A stretch of DNA of 64,000 bases from the NCBI GenBank assembly GCA_030267565.1, contig BRXU01000004.1, positions 7,766,001-7,830,000 of the forward strand. The letters are read 5' to 3'. The stretch's first letter is position 1, and each line of letters begins with the position of its first letter. The stretch comes from Pleodorina starrii (taxonomy: Eukaryota; Chlorophyta; Chlorophyceae; Chlamydomonadales; Volvocaceae). Below are positions 44,116 to 56,455 of this stretch, one piece after another. A program made the position numbers and the translations under genes. A model generated the notes under the pieces. The model was not told where the DNA came from. It did not search any database and saw nothing but the letters and a program-made list of their open reading frames with translations.

Positions 44116-44316
44116 ATGCCGCGCGGCGGCTGCCGGAACGTGACTCACCTGCTCATCGGGCCGCCGTCGACCGTGCGGTGCCTCCAGCTCGCCGCATTCC
44201 ATTCCCGGCTCCATCCGCCGTGCATCGTAATGGGATTACAGCAGCAGCGGCTGCATCCTCGGTTGCAGCGGGGGACGGCCCGGACGCTGTTTCCGGAGCG
44301 TCGAACGACGCGTTAG
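44116..44316 (+). pseudogene. Orphan copy of the GNAT leader
   Basis: ATG 44116 opens MPRGGCRNVTHLLIGPPSTV and stays in frame with the GNAT leader for about 55 codons, differing at two residues (VVI to IVM). It then runs into a different sequence and stops after 66 codons, with no acetyltransferase domain. It is either a broken duplicate or an untranslated leader conserved by recent duplication. Confidence 0.55.
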
Positions 44317-45133
44317 GCGAGGCCCAGGTGCGGGGGTGGAGCTGGCCTTTGCCGGTTATGGGCGAAGGTCAATGGCCTCCTGTTTGAATTCTGGGCGGCA
44401 GTCCGTCTTTTTGTGGCTGCTCAATCTGGCTGTCGCCGTCCGGGCGTATTATGGCATGGCGCAACGACTACCGTGGGTATCCACGATGGGGGGCTTTGGA
44501 AATACACGAATGCTCACACATTTGGCAGCCTTCAGCTCTGGTCCAACCTGTCATGGCGATCAATCCTGCTGTTTCTGTTGCCATGATCTGAACTTCGATG
44601 GAATGCATGCCTGACACACCTGAATCCAAAGGGCTCCACAAGGACATCCACCAGGGGGGGTCGATCCCTCGGGAACCGGGTTAGGGTTGGAACTATGCTG
44701 CGACTGGAGTTGCACCGACCTTGGGCCCTTGACGGGATGGGATATGCACTGCGGCTCGCGCCGTGCTCACACACACACACACACCAGTGCTGTCGGCCCA
44801 TCAGCGATCATCGTTACCATCACAACCATCGTCGCCGCAGCAACCACAGAGAACCCCGCCATGTGCCAATATGCACACCCCAACACCTGTCACATCACCA
44901 CACACCACCTGGACCGGTTCGGGAGCCGGGCGCCTCGCCCCTGTCACCTTCAGCACAGCGCCGTGCCTAATTCCATCACCGCGTGCCTAACCCCATCACT
45001 GCGCATCATCCCCCTCCTCCCAACACCATTCCGCCCCGTCTCTCCACCCCGACCGCTCCCCCATGCGACCGCTCCCCCGTCTGCCCCCAACTCACCCGCC
45101 CCGCGGCGCCCGTCCCGATCCTCGCAGCGCCTG
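44317..45133. other. Region upstream of the ADP/ATP translocase
   Basis: About 800 bp holding the promoter and possibly a transit-peptide exon of the translocase. An in-frame ATG at 44861 would add 91 residues rich in His, Pro, Ser and Arg; a CTCGCAG acceptor-like site at 45127 offers another route. I cannot choose between them. Confidence 0.35.
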
Positions 45134-48100
45134 ATGAGCGCCCTGTCCAATCAGGCCAGTCGCTTCTGGGGTCTGTCGGGCAAGTTCATGCCGATGGTGG
45201 GTCTGTTTTTCATGTTGGCCTTCGTGAACACCATTCTGGACAGTCTGAAGGACACGCTGGTCATCACGGCGGCGGGGGGAGGCGCGCAGGTAGGGCGGGT
45301 GGGCGGGGAGGACGATCAGGAGGGAGGGCGTGAGGGCTCTTTACATGCCTTCTTGTCTGTTGCTCCTCTTTGGCCGGACAACCTAACCCCACGCGGCCCG
45401 AACCCCTGATCTCCGCACCAACCCGTATTGCGGGTGCGCTGGTTATCGACCCGCCCACCCTTCCCCTCCCCGTCCTGCCCACCCTTCCCCTCCCCGTCCT
45501 GCCCACCCTTCCCCTCCCCGTCCTGCCCACCCTTCCCCTCCCCGTCCTGCCGGCAGGTGATTCCCTACCTGACGGTCTACGCGGTGCTGCCCTCATCGCT
45601 GGTGTTCCTGCTGCTCTACTCGTACGCCTCGCAGAGGTTCAAGCGGCAGGTAAACTGGGGGGATGAGGGGCCTGGGCGGCACGGCGGCGTGGATTCTCTG
45701 CAAGAGTCAAAAGAGCCAGTACAAGGCCAGTTCTCGACTCCCACCTCCATGCGGCCCCAGCGTTACGGCACTTCCACCGCAATAACCACAATCCTAGATC
45801 CTGAGCGAATAAGCGCTACCCGCTCGGTCCCTGCCCTCTTAACTCAGGCGTTGTTCAACGGCATCGTGGGCGTGTTCATGGCCTTCTTCGTGGGCTTCGC
45901 CTACGTCCTGTATCCCAACCACCACCTGCTGCACCCCGCCGGCTGGGCGGACGGCATGGCGGCGTCGCTGCCTCTGGGCCTGGACGGCGCGGTGGGCATG
46001 ATCCGCAACTGGACCTTTACACTGTTCTTCTGCATGTCGGAGCTTTGGGGCGACGTGTGCCTGGGGCTGCTCTTCTGGGGCCTGGCCAACGACACCACCA
46101 GCCTCGCGGACGCGCCCACGCTGTATCCGCTGTTTGGACTGGGGGCCAACGTGGCGCAGGCGCTGGCGGGCTTTGTGCTGAAGGTGGGCTCGGGGAGGCA
46201 TCTGCGTGTGGAGGGGAGAATGTCACGGGATTGGGTCGGCTACTCGGCTTGGGCGGGTGACCCGAGGCTCGGGAGAGAAGAGCACTGGCCGGGCTCGCGC
46301 GCCTCTTAAGGGCGCAGGCGACAGCTAGCTGAGTGGCGTTTTCCGAATCTATGCCGATCAGCTCACACTCGGCCCCAGTCGGCAAACCGTGTCGGTCTGT
46401 CATCATTGGGGGAGGCAAGCAGTCGCGAGCGGAGCGGCTTGGCTAGAGGACCGGCCCAACTCGAACCCTGCCACCCCTAACCCACTGAGCCCCGGTTCCC
46501 CGATTACCCGCCCCCCTGAAACAACCCGCATCATAGTACTTCTCGGGCCCCGCCACCCACGGCGCCGCCTCCTTCACCAGCGAGGTCCAGGCGCTGATGG
46601 GCGTGGTGCTTGTGTTCGCCTCGCTGGCGCTGGTGCTGCACCACGCAATATCCGTGCGCGACAACAAACGGCGACTGCAGCGGAGGCAGAAGCAGCAGCA
46701 GACGCTGCGCGACGGCCGCCGCGCCGCCGCGGCGGCGACAGCCGCCGCCGAGGCGGCGGCAGCGGCTGCGGACGCGACGCCGCGCAGCGTGGAGAACCAG
46801 CTGCAGCCGCCCAGTGCCGCGAGCACCTCGGCGGCGGCATCGGAGGCCGCCCCGAACGGCAATGGCGCGGCGGCGACGAAGGCGGCGGGAGAGGAGCCGC
46901 GGGACGGCCGGCGGCGGCAGAGCAAGCAGAACCTGAAGGAGATTTACAGGTGAGGCGTGCGGCGCAGAGGGCGGCGGATTGGCGGCGGAGTGCTGCGTGA
47001 TTCGCAGCACTCCGCCGCCAATGGCCGAGCTGTCACACTACCTACTCCAATGTCACACTGTCCAATCGTAATTTTGAGTTTCACTCTCCCTTTGGCCATG
47101 ATTCTGGCTATGCGTGCATGGCTAGCTGTCTGGCTGTTGCAACGCTGACCTGCTGCTCTCCGTTCTCGCCTCACTTCTCCGTCCCGGTCCCTGTCCCTCT
47201 TCCTGTCTCCCTCCCTCAGGACGCTGGCCTCCTCGGTGCCCATCCGCTGTCTGGTGGTCATGTCCATGGCCCAGGGCCTGTGCACCAACCTGATGGAGTT
47301 TGCGTGGAAGAGCCACATACGCCTGCTCTACCCCACGCCGGCGGCCTTCACGTCGTTCCTGGGGGACGTGTCCACCTGGCAGGGCATCGTGACGGGTGCG
47401 TGGCAGGAGGGGAGCGGGAGTGGTGGTGGGGGGCGGAACGGCACGGGGCGCGGCGCCGGGCCGCTGACTGGTTGGCGGCGGCGCGGTTGCGGATGAGCAC
47501 GCTGCGGGGAAGCGGCAGGGACGGAAGGGGCTTACGATCCCAGCGCGGCAAAGCGTTTGGACAGTCATAAAGACCGGTGTTGGGCGGTCGTTGCCTTGCC
47601 TTGGATGGGTTTGGGTTGGTGGCTGTCTGTGGCTGTCTTGACGCCGCATGGCCCTGTACTTGTCCTGTGAACCGCCCGCGTTATTGCAAGCTGAAGAAGG
47701 GGCCTATCGTGGGTGCTGTGGCTCCCGCCGCAGGTCTGCTGATGGTCCTTTCGCCGACCATGTTTGACCGGCTGGGCTGGGCGGGCGTGGCGGCAGCGAC
47801 GCCGCAGATCCTGCTGTACGGCGGCGGCCTGTTCTTCGCCACCGCCATGGTCTACCAGTTTGTGCTGGCGCCGAGTGAGTGCGGCGCGGCGCGGGACTTG
47901 GATCTGGGGTCTTGGATCTGGCGGGGCGGTTTGTTACCATGCGGCAACAGAGAGGGGGGAGGGAGGGAGAAGAGGAGGGCAGGGCAGGGCGGGATCCGGG
48001 TCGTTTGCGGTCATTGCGGCATTGCGGTTTCAAGGTTAACCCCGGACGTGCACACATGAAAGCACTGGGCGTAAATGGAGCCAGCTGAAACAAAGTCAGG

Positions 48101-49499
48101 GCTGGAAGGCCTTGCTGTTCCTGTCAGCCATCCCTCCCGTTTTCGTTGCTGGCCGCCCCTATCACCTCGCATCCTTCAGGCGCCCTCTCCTGACTCTGCT
48201 TCTCCCGCCTTTCCCCCTTCGCTCCACTTTCCCCGTCAGCCGCCTCCGCGGCCGCCTCTGCCGCCGGCATGGGCCTGCTGCAGGTGCTCGTGTACGGCGG
48301 CGCGCTGCTGTACGTGTTCAGCAAGTCGGCCAAGTTTTCTCTGTTCAAGCCGGCTGAGGAGATGGTCTACATATCGCTGGATGAGGAGGGGCGCACCAAG
48401 GGCAAGGCGGCTATCGATGTGGTGGGCAGTCAGGCGGGCAAGAGCGGAGGCAGCGTGCTGCAACAGGTGCGGCGGGGTCGGGGCCTGGGTCGGATCGGGT
48501 CCAGGGGATCGGGGAGCGGGGTATAGAAAGCAGTTCGGACAGGAAGCGGTGTTTGCGGAGGCGGGGCTCCAGGGCCGGAGACCCGTCCCGCCTTTCACGG
48601 GGGACGGGAACCGCACCCTCGCTCTGCACACCTTTGTCTCCTACCCCGCCGGTGGTCGTAGACACCAACAGGTAATAAAGGGCATTTTGATGCCTATCAC
48701 GCGGTGCCTTCGATATGAGGTGCGCGACGGTGTTGACGACGTTTGTGGCGGCTGCTCATCCGTACTTGTGGAAGAAGAAGTAGCTGATCCACTCGGTACA
48801 TCCACACACGGCACATGAACGCTGCCGCGGCCGCCGCCGCGCGCGCATGCCCCGATTCCTGTCCCGGTCCTGGTCGCTGTCCCGATCCTGGCGCAGGTTC
48901 TGCTTCTGCTGTGCGGCGGCGCCATTGCGGGCCAGTTGCCCATGATGGTGGCGGTCTACCTGGCCATGAGCCAGGGCTGGCTGAAGGCCGTGTCGACGCT
49001 GTCGCGGGTCAACAACTACGGTCACGCCAGCAGCGTGCACGAGAGCATGCACGGCTCCAGCATGGACGAGGAGCATCTGGACCATGTGGACGTGGGCAAG
49101 GGCCAGGGCGGGAGCGGTGCCAGCAGCAGCAGCGGCAGCAACGGCAACGGCGGCGTTACGGTCGATGCCAACGGAACTAACGGCCATAACGGTCACAGCA
49201 ACGGAAATGGCGCTGTCCATGCTGCTCCGCCCGTTCTGCAGCCGGTGATGGTTGCGGGCGGTGCTGGCGCGATCAACGGTTGCGGTAACGGTCACGCGAA
49301 CGGTCATGTCAACGGCCACGCAGCCAACGGCCATGCGGCTAACGGCCACGCCGTCAATGGGCACGCTGCCATGAACGGCTTGAACGGGCAGAGTGGCCTC
49401 AACGGCCATGCTGGCAACGGTCTTGGTAACGGTAACGGCAACGGCGCAATGGCCTACAGTGCCATCACCCGCGACGCCGTGCAGCCGGCGGCCGCTTGA
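45134..49499 (+). CDS. Plastid-type ADP/ATP translocase (Tlc/NTT family)
   Basis: A 12-helix nucleotide exchanger that swaps ATP for ADP plus phosphate across the plastid inner envelope. Eight exons: 45134-45289, 45557-45649, 45848-46183, 46537-46949, 47220-47395, 47734-47874, 48240-48466, 48897-49499 (2145 nt, 714 aa from ATG 45134). Family landmarks are VNTILDSLKDTLVITA, SELWGDVCLGLLFWGLANDT, LYPLFGLGANVAQALAGF, YFSGPATHGAASF, NLMEFAWKSHIRLLYPTP, FSKSAKFSLFKPAEEMVYI and KGKAAIDVVGSQAGKSGGS. The four charged residues important in plant NTTs (Lys in SLKD, Glu in SELWG, Glu in LMEFAWKS, Lys in GKSGG) are all present. Two additions stand out: an Arg/Gln/Ala-rich soluble insert of ~100 residues in exon 4 between helices, and a ~150-residue C-terminal tail. 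The tail has repeated NGHA units. The N-terminal transit peptide is not resolved. Confidence 0.9.
45456..45551. repeat. 24-bp tandem repeat in translocase intron 1
   Basis: Four near-identical copies of a 24-bp pyrimidine-rich unit (CACCCTTCCCCTCCCCGTCC plus TGCC) ending at the intron acceptor, so the array itself supplies the polypyrimidine tract. Confidence 0.9.
46315..46500 (-). other. tRNA-derived SINE-like segment in translocase intron 3
   Basis: Read on the minus strand, GGGGCTCAGTGGGTTAGG resembles a polymerase III A box and GGCAGGGTTCGAGTTGGG a B box, but the spacing is shorter than in a tRNA. About 130 bp of non-tRNA body follows. I see no poly(A)-like tail or target duplication. 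Confidence 0.3.
49260..49445 (+). repeat. NGHA-coding repeats in the translocase tail
   Basis: Degenerate 12-18-bp repeats of the type AACGGCCACGCN within the last exon encode NGHANGHVNGHAANGHAANG and similar. Codon third positions vary while Asn-Gly-His is kept, which suggests selection at the protein level rather than simple slippage. Confidence 0.8.
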
Positions 49500-52400
49500 A
49501 CCAAGGCTGACACGATTCACGGCTTCCCTTGACTGCTGGCAACCACACAACCACAACCAGGTGATACGCTGCCATGGCCGCCGCACATTTGGCGGTCTGC
49601 AGCTGCATGAGAGGGGGTTGGTGGCGGCGACACGTGACCCCCAAGCTGCGGAGCGCGTCGCGCGTGTGCGGTGTGTTGCCGTCCGCAGAGCAACTCGCCG
49701 CGACGAACCTGCCGGTCATACATGCATGCACTCTTGCACCCTACCCCGCATTTGCGTTCGGGTGAGTGGAGTGGTGGGCCGATGCCTTTCCGCGTCCTCG
49801 TCCCCTATCTGGCGGCATCTGTACGTGCGTCTTATGGCGGAGAGGCTTGCGGCGCTGGCAAGGGTTTAGCGACGAGGTACGGTAGAGCGGCGACACTGGT
49901 GCGTGGACGGTTGACCGCTGGTGAAGGCGCCGGGCCGGGCTGGCGCATCAGCAACTCCCCGCGACAGCGGGGAGCCAACCGACAACGCGCCCTCCGGACG
50001 ACGGGATGCGTGGAACGCCTTCTGACCGCTGATTGCGAACCTCCATGTGACTGACTGCCCTCTTCGCCGCACTGGACGCGTCTCGAGACGTCTTGCTGCG
50101 CGCCATGTCCTCCTGGAATAACGCGAGCGCTGGCCGTGCTATACCGAATACCAACCTCACGAGTCTCGAAGCCCCAATCCTGGCGGAGTTTCGCTTGGCG
50201 GTGCGGTGCCGGGGCGTGACGGGGCCGGCTATGGGTGGGCTGCGAATGATGAAGAGTGGTGGGACCTGGGTTACTAGTGAAAAATGGACGTGGAGAGGGA
50301 GAGCGAGAGAAGAGATGTCAACGACATGCTTCACATGCACGCACACACCAGAGCGCTTTTCCCAATAAGACGGGACGCGAGAGTGGGCCTCCCCCAGGGG
50401 CCACGCAGCCCTGTGACATGAAACAGGTGTCGGGGGGTCGCTATCGCCTGGTGTCGTGCGGCGGCGACACGTGTGTGTATGTGTGTTCCAGGGCACCGCA
50501 CTGGGCGCTGGGACGGGACACGACGGCCATATCACTGCGGTTCCGATGTCGGGGCCCCGGACTGGAGACGTGGCAGCCTCATTGGTTCGTCCCCGCACCC
50601 TGCTTGCCCTCACCTGATGCCTGCTCGATGGTACTGCTGTGCTTACGAACGATGCCGAACGAGTTGGCGTGCCGAGGCACACCTTGGCGTGTCAGGACGG
50701 AGCAGTGCGCCGTGGCGTATTTCCCCGGCGCGTCACAGAACCGGGGTGTGAGCGGGGTTGAAGGTGCAGGGGGCGCGGCGGCGCTCCAGTTGCTTACGCG
50801 ACCCGCGGCGGCGGCGGCGGCTTGTCTGTGCGTCCGTCCTTACAATGAAGGAAAAGCATGTACGGGTGGAATGCTGACGTGGTTGCGAGTGCTCAATGTC
50901 CGTCCAGGTACAAGGCAAGACAGTGGGGAAAAGAGAGGGAGCGTGTGTGTGAGTGTGCGGGTGGGTGGGTGCAGACCTTGGTGCATTTTGTCTCATCAGC
51001 TTGTCCGCGGTCGGGTGTCTTCAGGGGCAGGACTCGCTGCGTGGGGAGAGGCATCGTTTTGGGCTTTGGGGCGGGAAGGGGTTTCGGCGCCTTGCTGGGT
51101 GTGGCAGAACGGTCGGGGGGTCGTGGCTGGGGTCTGGCGTGAAGTCGTGGCTGGCGCTGCTTGTGGAGACACGGATTGGTTGTGAGGGCAACCGGGGGCC
51201 AAGAGGGGTTTGTTTTAGGAAAATGGGACCATGGATGAGAATGCAACATGGGCAGACGGACAGATAGGCAGATGCACCAACGCGCACTGATTGAGCAGGC
51301 GGGCAGTGACAGGCAGGAATGCAGGATGGGCAAGCTGATGGGTGGACGGGGGGTGCGGAAGTGGGAGTGTGGGGGTTCGGGTCTGGGAGCTAGCGGCGGG
51401 TTGTCAGGTAGCTGTCGCGCGCTTTCGCTTTCAACGTTTCAAGAGAGGGGAGGGGGGCTCTGGGCGGCTGATGCACAGATCGGCAGGAGGTCTGTGCATC
51501 TGGGACTTTGGGGGGGTTGGGGTTAGGGCAATAAGGGTGTGCCGCCGTGTGTGTGTGTTGCATGGCGTCCTGCTCCAAAGCATGTGTCCGGAACACGTTG
51601 CCTGTGTGTGGTGTGGCTGTGTGTCATCGTTCTGAGAGTGGAAGCTATTGTGGGGGGGGGGGCGCGTTGAGCGGCAAACTTGAACGTACCATCGTTGCCT
51701 CGTGTCGTTTGCCACGCAAAAGTCACATTACGTCAGGTCATGAGAATAGGCCCTTCCCGTGGGCTTCGGTTTGTGCATCCCGTTTTACGTCTTGTGACAG
51801 CTCGTGCTTCGTACCGAGTCGAGTGAGTCGATCTGGTGCGCGGATAAGAGCATCGTGTTGTTGGCATGGCGAGGGTGTTTCATTTCCCGTACATCTATGT
51901 GTGTACGCTATGCGCCCTTCACCAGGCGGCGCGGCAGCGCCAGCCTCTTTGCATGGTCTGGGCGGCGCCTTGCGCAGTGGTGATCTGGTGGCCCTTACGG
52001 CGCGGCGGCCGAGCGGACAGAAACGAGGAGGGGCCGCTGGGGATGCGCTTCTTCTGCGGGGGACTTGCGCGGATACGTCCTCCGTGGGATCCCTTAAAGA
52101 GCCGGGGAAGAGGGATACGCCCCTCTCCTAGTTGCGGGAGAGAGGGAATATGCCCCTTGGGAATGCCCCTTGGGGGCGGTGGGCTCGGTGGAGGCGTACG
52201 TTTGTAGGGCCATGTGCCTGTCCCTAGTTCCCGCACTGCTGTTTTTGGTGTCATTGTGAATGTGTGAATGAACTGCATAATGACCGATCGAAGGTGGAGT
52301 GGAAGTCCGTCGAGCGGTCGTGGAGTAATCGACGGGCGCTCGTCGCCGCCGCTGCAGGGACGGGCCGAAGGGGCTGGTGTCTTGGTACGACTGAAGGCGC

Positions 52401-55146
52401 CGACACGGGGGCCACATTGGCAGAACCAATTTATCGATTATCGCACCGCGACTCAAAGGCGGGGGGTGGGGTGGGGGGTTGAAGTCGGCGCAAACCTCAG
52501 CAGGGCACGAGACGACATTTGCAGACACACATTGACATCCCCCCATTGCAATTAAAATAGTACGTCATCAACGTTTTAGCGTTTCCACCTTCCGACAGCG
52601 CTCACTCGAGCACTCAAGAGAATCACATATGTTCTGACCTGCCAGAAGAGGAAACACCGGTCACGCATGCACACGTTCATTCGCTGCCTCGGCCCCCTGC
52701 AGAAGAAGTGCGTCGCGCGCGCCACGGTCGGTTCGTCGCCAGGTCGGTTCACGTCAGCGCGGCCTCCGGCCATCCGGCTGACAGGTCCGGGCCAAGTACT
52801 ACCCAGTACGGCAACAGAAGCATCTACATAAGGCCTTTCCACCGCCGCCACCACCTGCGCTGTCCATCAGTGCAGCAGCAGTGCGGCGGTCCTTGTCGAC
52901 CGAGGATCGACACGCAACATGAGTACGGTACATCACCAACCGGAGGATGGCTTCACCCCCCTCCCCCTCCCCCCGTCTCCTGCGCGCAGAGTCCCCATCA
53001 GGTGAGGTGAGGTGAGGTTGCCACCGGTTGAAGTCCGCAGGACTGCAAAAGCACACATAGTCACGCCATGACGTGACGCAGAGACCTCTATTCAGCTTTG
53101 GGTTTTTGCGGCACAAGCACCAGTGGCAGCCGCGCCTCTCCTCGAGCCCCTCCCCAAACCAGTCTGCAAACAACAGCCGACAGTCGCTCACCCAAAGCAG
53201 CAAAATTACCTTGATCCCTGGCAGCAATGCAGCAAGCACAAGTCAACATCCCTGAAAAGACAAAGAAGAAAGGCGCCTCCCGTCCGTCCGTCCCGTCAAG
53301 TGGGGGAGCCCGTTAGAGATGCTGGGTCGATGGTTGGAGTGAAGTTGGCGGCAATGAATGTTGCCTCTTACACCGAATCGGTGTAATCTTGAGACCCCGC
53401 TTTACCCTGCACACGAGCTTCATTCGAACCAGCCATCCACGCAAACACCCAAATACCCTAAACCCACCACCACGCCACCACCACCACCCGCATCACGAAA
53501 CCACCGCCCCCACCCATATTACCGCTCGGTTCCGAGCCGACATCGCTTGGCTTCACTTGGCTTCGCTCACTTTCTACGGCCTCCACCTAAACCGCAAATA
53601 CACAACAAAAACCACTTCCATTTACCACTTCAGCAGAGGGAGAGGGAAGCCGGCGGAACGACAAAGGTGTAGGAAGGACAAAATAGCGCAATAGCGGACG
53701 GGTGGACGTCGTGCCGTCGTCACTACCGTACTCACCGCCCCCACCTAAACCGCCACACAACAAACCCCAACAGCAACACCCCAACAGCAGAGTGCCCACG
53801 AATTGCGTTTTGAAGGCGGTCAGTCACGCAGCCATGCAGCCCGGGTCGCGGAACCGCTGGCAAACCCCTGCCCCCGCCCCCCCCCCCTTGGAGCCAATGG
53901 CAGAGGGTCGATGCAACCTCCGGACGCTCCGGCAGCGCAGCGCACCGTGCCGGGCCGGATAAGGCCCTTCCCCCCTCCCCGTCCCTCCCCGTCCCGGGGC
54001 CAGCGCCGAATCTCAAGAGCCGGCAACGGCAATCGCCGAACGTCGGGCTGCACGAAGCATGGACTAAATGTTCCGATGCGAGCCTCATTGGGACATACAG
54101 GACAGGGGATACGCGAAAGCCCGAAGTTCACAGCAGCCCAGCGGGGCAGGTAGGGACAAGACGCAGTCGGGATGTTGCGTAAGGCGTAACCCCCGATAAC
54201 GCTCCAATCCCCCCGATCATTCCCCTCGGGCTTGGGCCTAAAAAAGACGCAACGCCCCGCACGTCTCACCCTGCGCGCAGCCCCCTTCCCTGCCCAACTT
54301 TTCCTTCCTGCCATTCCCTCCTTCAAATTCTCCTCCCCCCCTCCCTCCCTCTCATTTTCCCTCCCCCCCGCAGTGAGTCAATGCTTCCTTCAGATCCAGA
54401 TCCAGATCCAGATCCAGCCCGACCACCCAAGTCGTGTGACTGTGCCTCCCGCCTTGGGCCTGGGCCCGACATCAAGGCCACCACCACTTGCGCGCAACCA
54501 TCACAACTTGTTTAATTTAAGGGCTGGACCGCCTTCAACCACCGTTACTAACGGTAAATCCCCCCGCCCATGCACGCACGCACCAATGCACGCCCAAATG
54601 CAAATTGCACACAACGGCTTTCGCGATTCGGACTTGAGCCTCACCCCTGCTGCCGACGCTCGGGCTCCCCACTCGACGCGGGGGCGTAAATAAGCCCAAC
54701 ACACACACACAAAGCTGCGGTGCCTCATGTGCCTCATCATCCCGCTCCATAACGGAATATTAGGGAAACGGACGCGCTCCGCCTTCCCGTCGGCAGCTGC
54801 CGTGATGGTCAAGTTAGTACTATTTAGGTGACAACACTCTCCGTCCAGAGATCCTTACGGATCCCTGCACGATGCGAACGCGAAACCAGCAGCCCTAAAA
54901 CCCTAAAACCCCAAAACCCTAAAACCCTTTTCACGTTAGGAACAACAACAACAACAACAACAGCAATAACAACAGCAACAGATGAATGTGACGACCGTAC
55001 CACGAACAACAGCAACAGCAGGTCGGAATCAGCAAAGGGCAGCAGCCGACCGAAGCCTCGACAGGTTTTGGGCAACATACCCGGCACCCGGTAACCAACA
55101 GCAAAACTGTCCTCGACAAGGGGGACGAGTGACCAGTGATGGTCAC

Positions 55147-55178
<32 letters not shown>

Positions 55179-56455
55179 CGACGATCGCCTAAGTATTTTG
55201 AGCGGCATGACCCCGTCCCCAGCGTTGCTGGACTCGGGAGGCCCCCACCCCCAGCAGGCAAAAACAGCAACAGCAACAGCAGCTCCCATTATTAGGGTTT
55301 AGGTATTGGGGGATCGCATTTGCTGCGCTGCGCCGCACCACCGCACCACCGCCTTCCGCGCGTGCAGCGCAGCAGTGGTGTCTGCCTGCCTGTCTGCCTG
55401 CCGTGTCAACCCCCAAAAGTTCGTTGCAAACGTTGCCATCCCTCAACAAGTCCAAACATCCTTATTAGTCCCCACCCCCCGCCGCGTCCCACTCCCACCC
55501 CCGCCTCCCCCATCGCCTCCGCTTGCGGAGAGGAACGCACACACCAAAGGTGACACCCCATTACACACCAATACACTGAGCAGCTTTACGTTTCGAATAC
55601 AGCCCACCTCGGGCGTACCGCGCACCGCGCACCTCGGAATGTTTGCTACGCGGTGGTAGCCCACAGCCCCGGTGGCTTTCTTACCCCATCGCCGCACGCC
55701 CCTTATTACCAGGCAGGTAGGCAGGCCGGCAGGCCGGGGACACGATCGCACGATTGCACGCACGATTGGATGGATGGATGCACGTGATCACGCGCATGTG
55801 ATCACGCCCTGATGAGCTCATCCGGACAGCAGCGCAGCGCAGCGCTCCTCCCCAAATCCAAACAACACTGCGGTGGTCGGAAGCGCGCCCAGACCCAGAC
55901 GACGACATGTTGACAACACAGCGCGACGCGCACACCCCCGCCACCCCCGCCCCCGGTCCGCTCGCTAACGCCGTCTCCGTCCTTCCACTGCGGTAAACAC
56001 TTTTTACACCCCGCCACCCCAGCCACGCCGCACCGGCGCTGAGAGCGCGCCGCCCCCATCTCCACATTCCCACACCCACCACCATACGAAAGGAGGTTCA
56101 CGAAGACGACGAGGACATCACATTCACATTCACACGCATGTGCCCCACCTCCAAACAGGCTTTCTCCCCGGGCGTAGCATTTGGAACTCGTTCCTGGGGG
56201 GCATTCGGAATCGTTGCTCTTCATTCTGTTTGGAGGCGCCTCGGGCCGGCGGTCGGTCGGTCGGTCGGTCTTTCCGTTTCTCCCCGCCCGATCCCGTTCG
56301 CGACCCGACATACCAGTACGACATACAGCCCCTCCGAACACGGTCCGTGTGGGCCACCACCACCGCCGCCGCCGCCGCCGCCTTTATAACCTGCCTGTGA
56401 AAAGCCACCCCGCACTGAGCCGTGTGAGGCTTTTGGCCCCTGCCCTCACTACGCT
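49500..56455. other. Seven-kb gap between convergent genes
   Basis: No gene is recognised between the translocase stop and the kinase 3' array. Candidate signals are TGTAA at 53382 (plus strand) and TTACA at 56004 (minus strand; probably the kinase poly(A) signal, ~760 nt past its stop). Other contents are a telomere-like tract at 54893-54930, ACAACA repeats at 54943-54975, a (GAC)n tract at 55144-55185 and a copy of a dispersed motif at 55958-55980. Frames of up to 309 codons occur but look random. Confidence 0.5.

Larger units (their letters stand above)
42758..44280. repeat. Segmental duplication, copy 2 (degenerate)
   Basis: Second copy of the 40078-40956 block, same orientation. It carries a damaged ATP23 exon 1, the intergenic DNA, and the GNAT leader (ATG 44116), then diverges right after the sequence GGGGGACGGCC at about 44280 where the copy 1 frame goes on into the GNAT domain. 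Confidence 0.85.

Noticed and set aside
50256..51185. 309-codon plus-strand frame
   Set aside because: The composition follows local GC, no domain is visible, and the start codon context and flanking splice sites give no support.
53820..54326. 168-codon minus-strand frame with CPVCP motif
   Set aside because: A single Cys-Pro cluster, otherwise Arg/Gly/Pro noise. No neighbouring exons.
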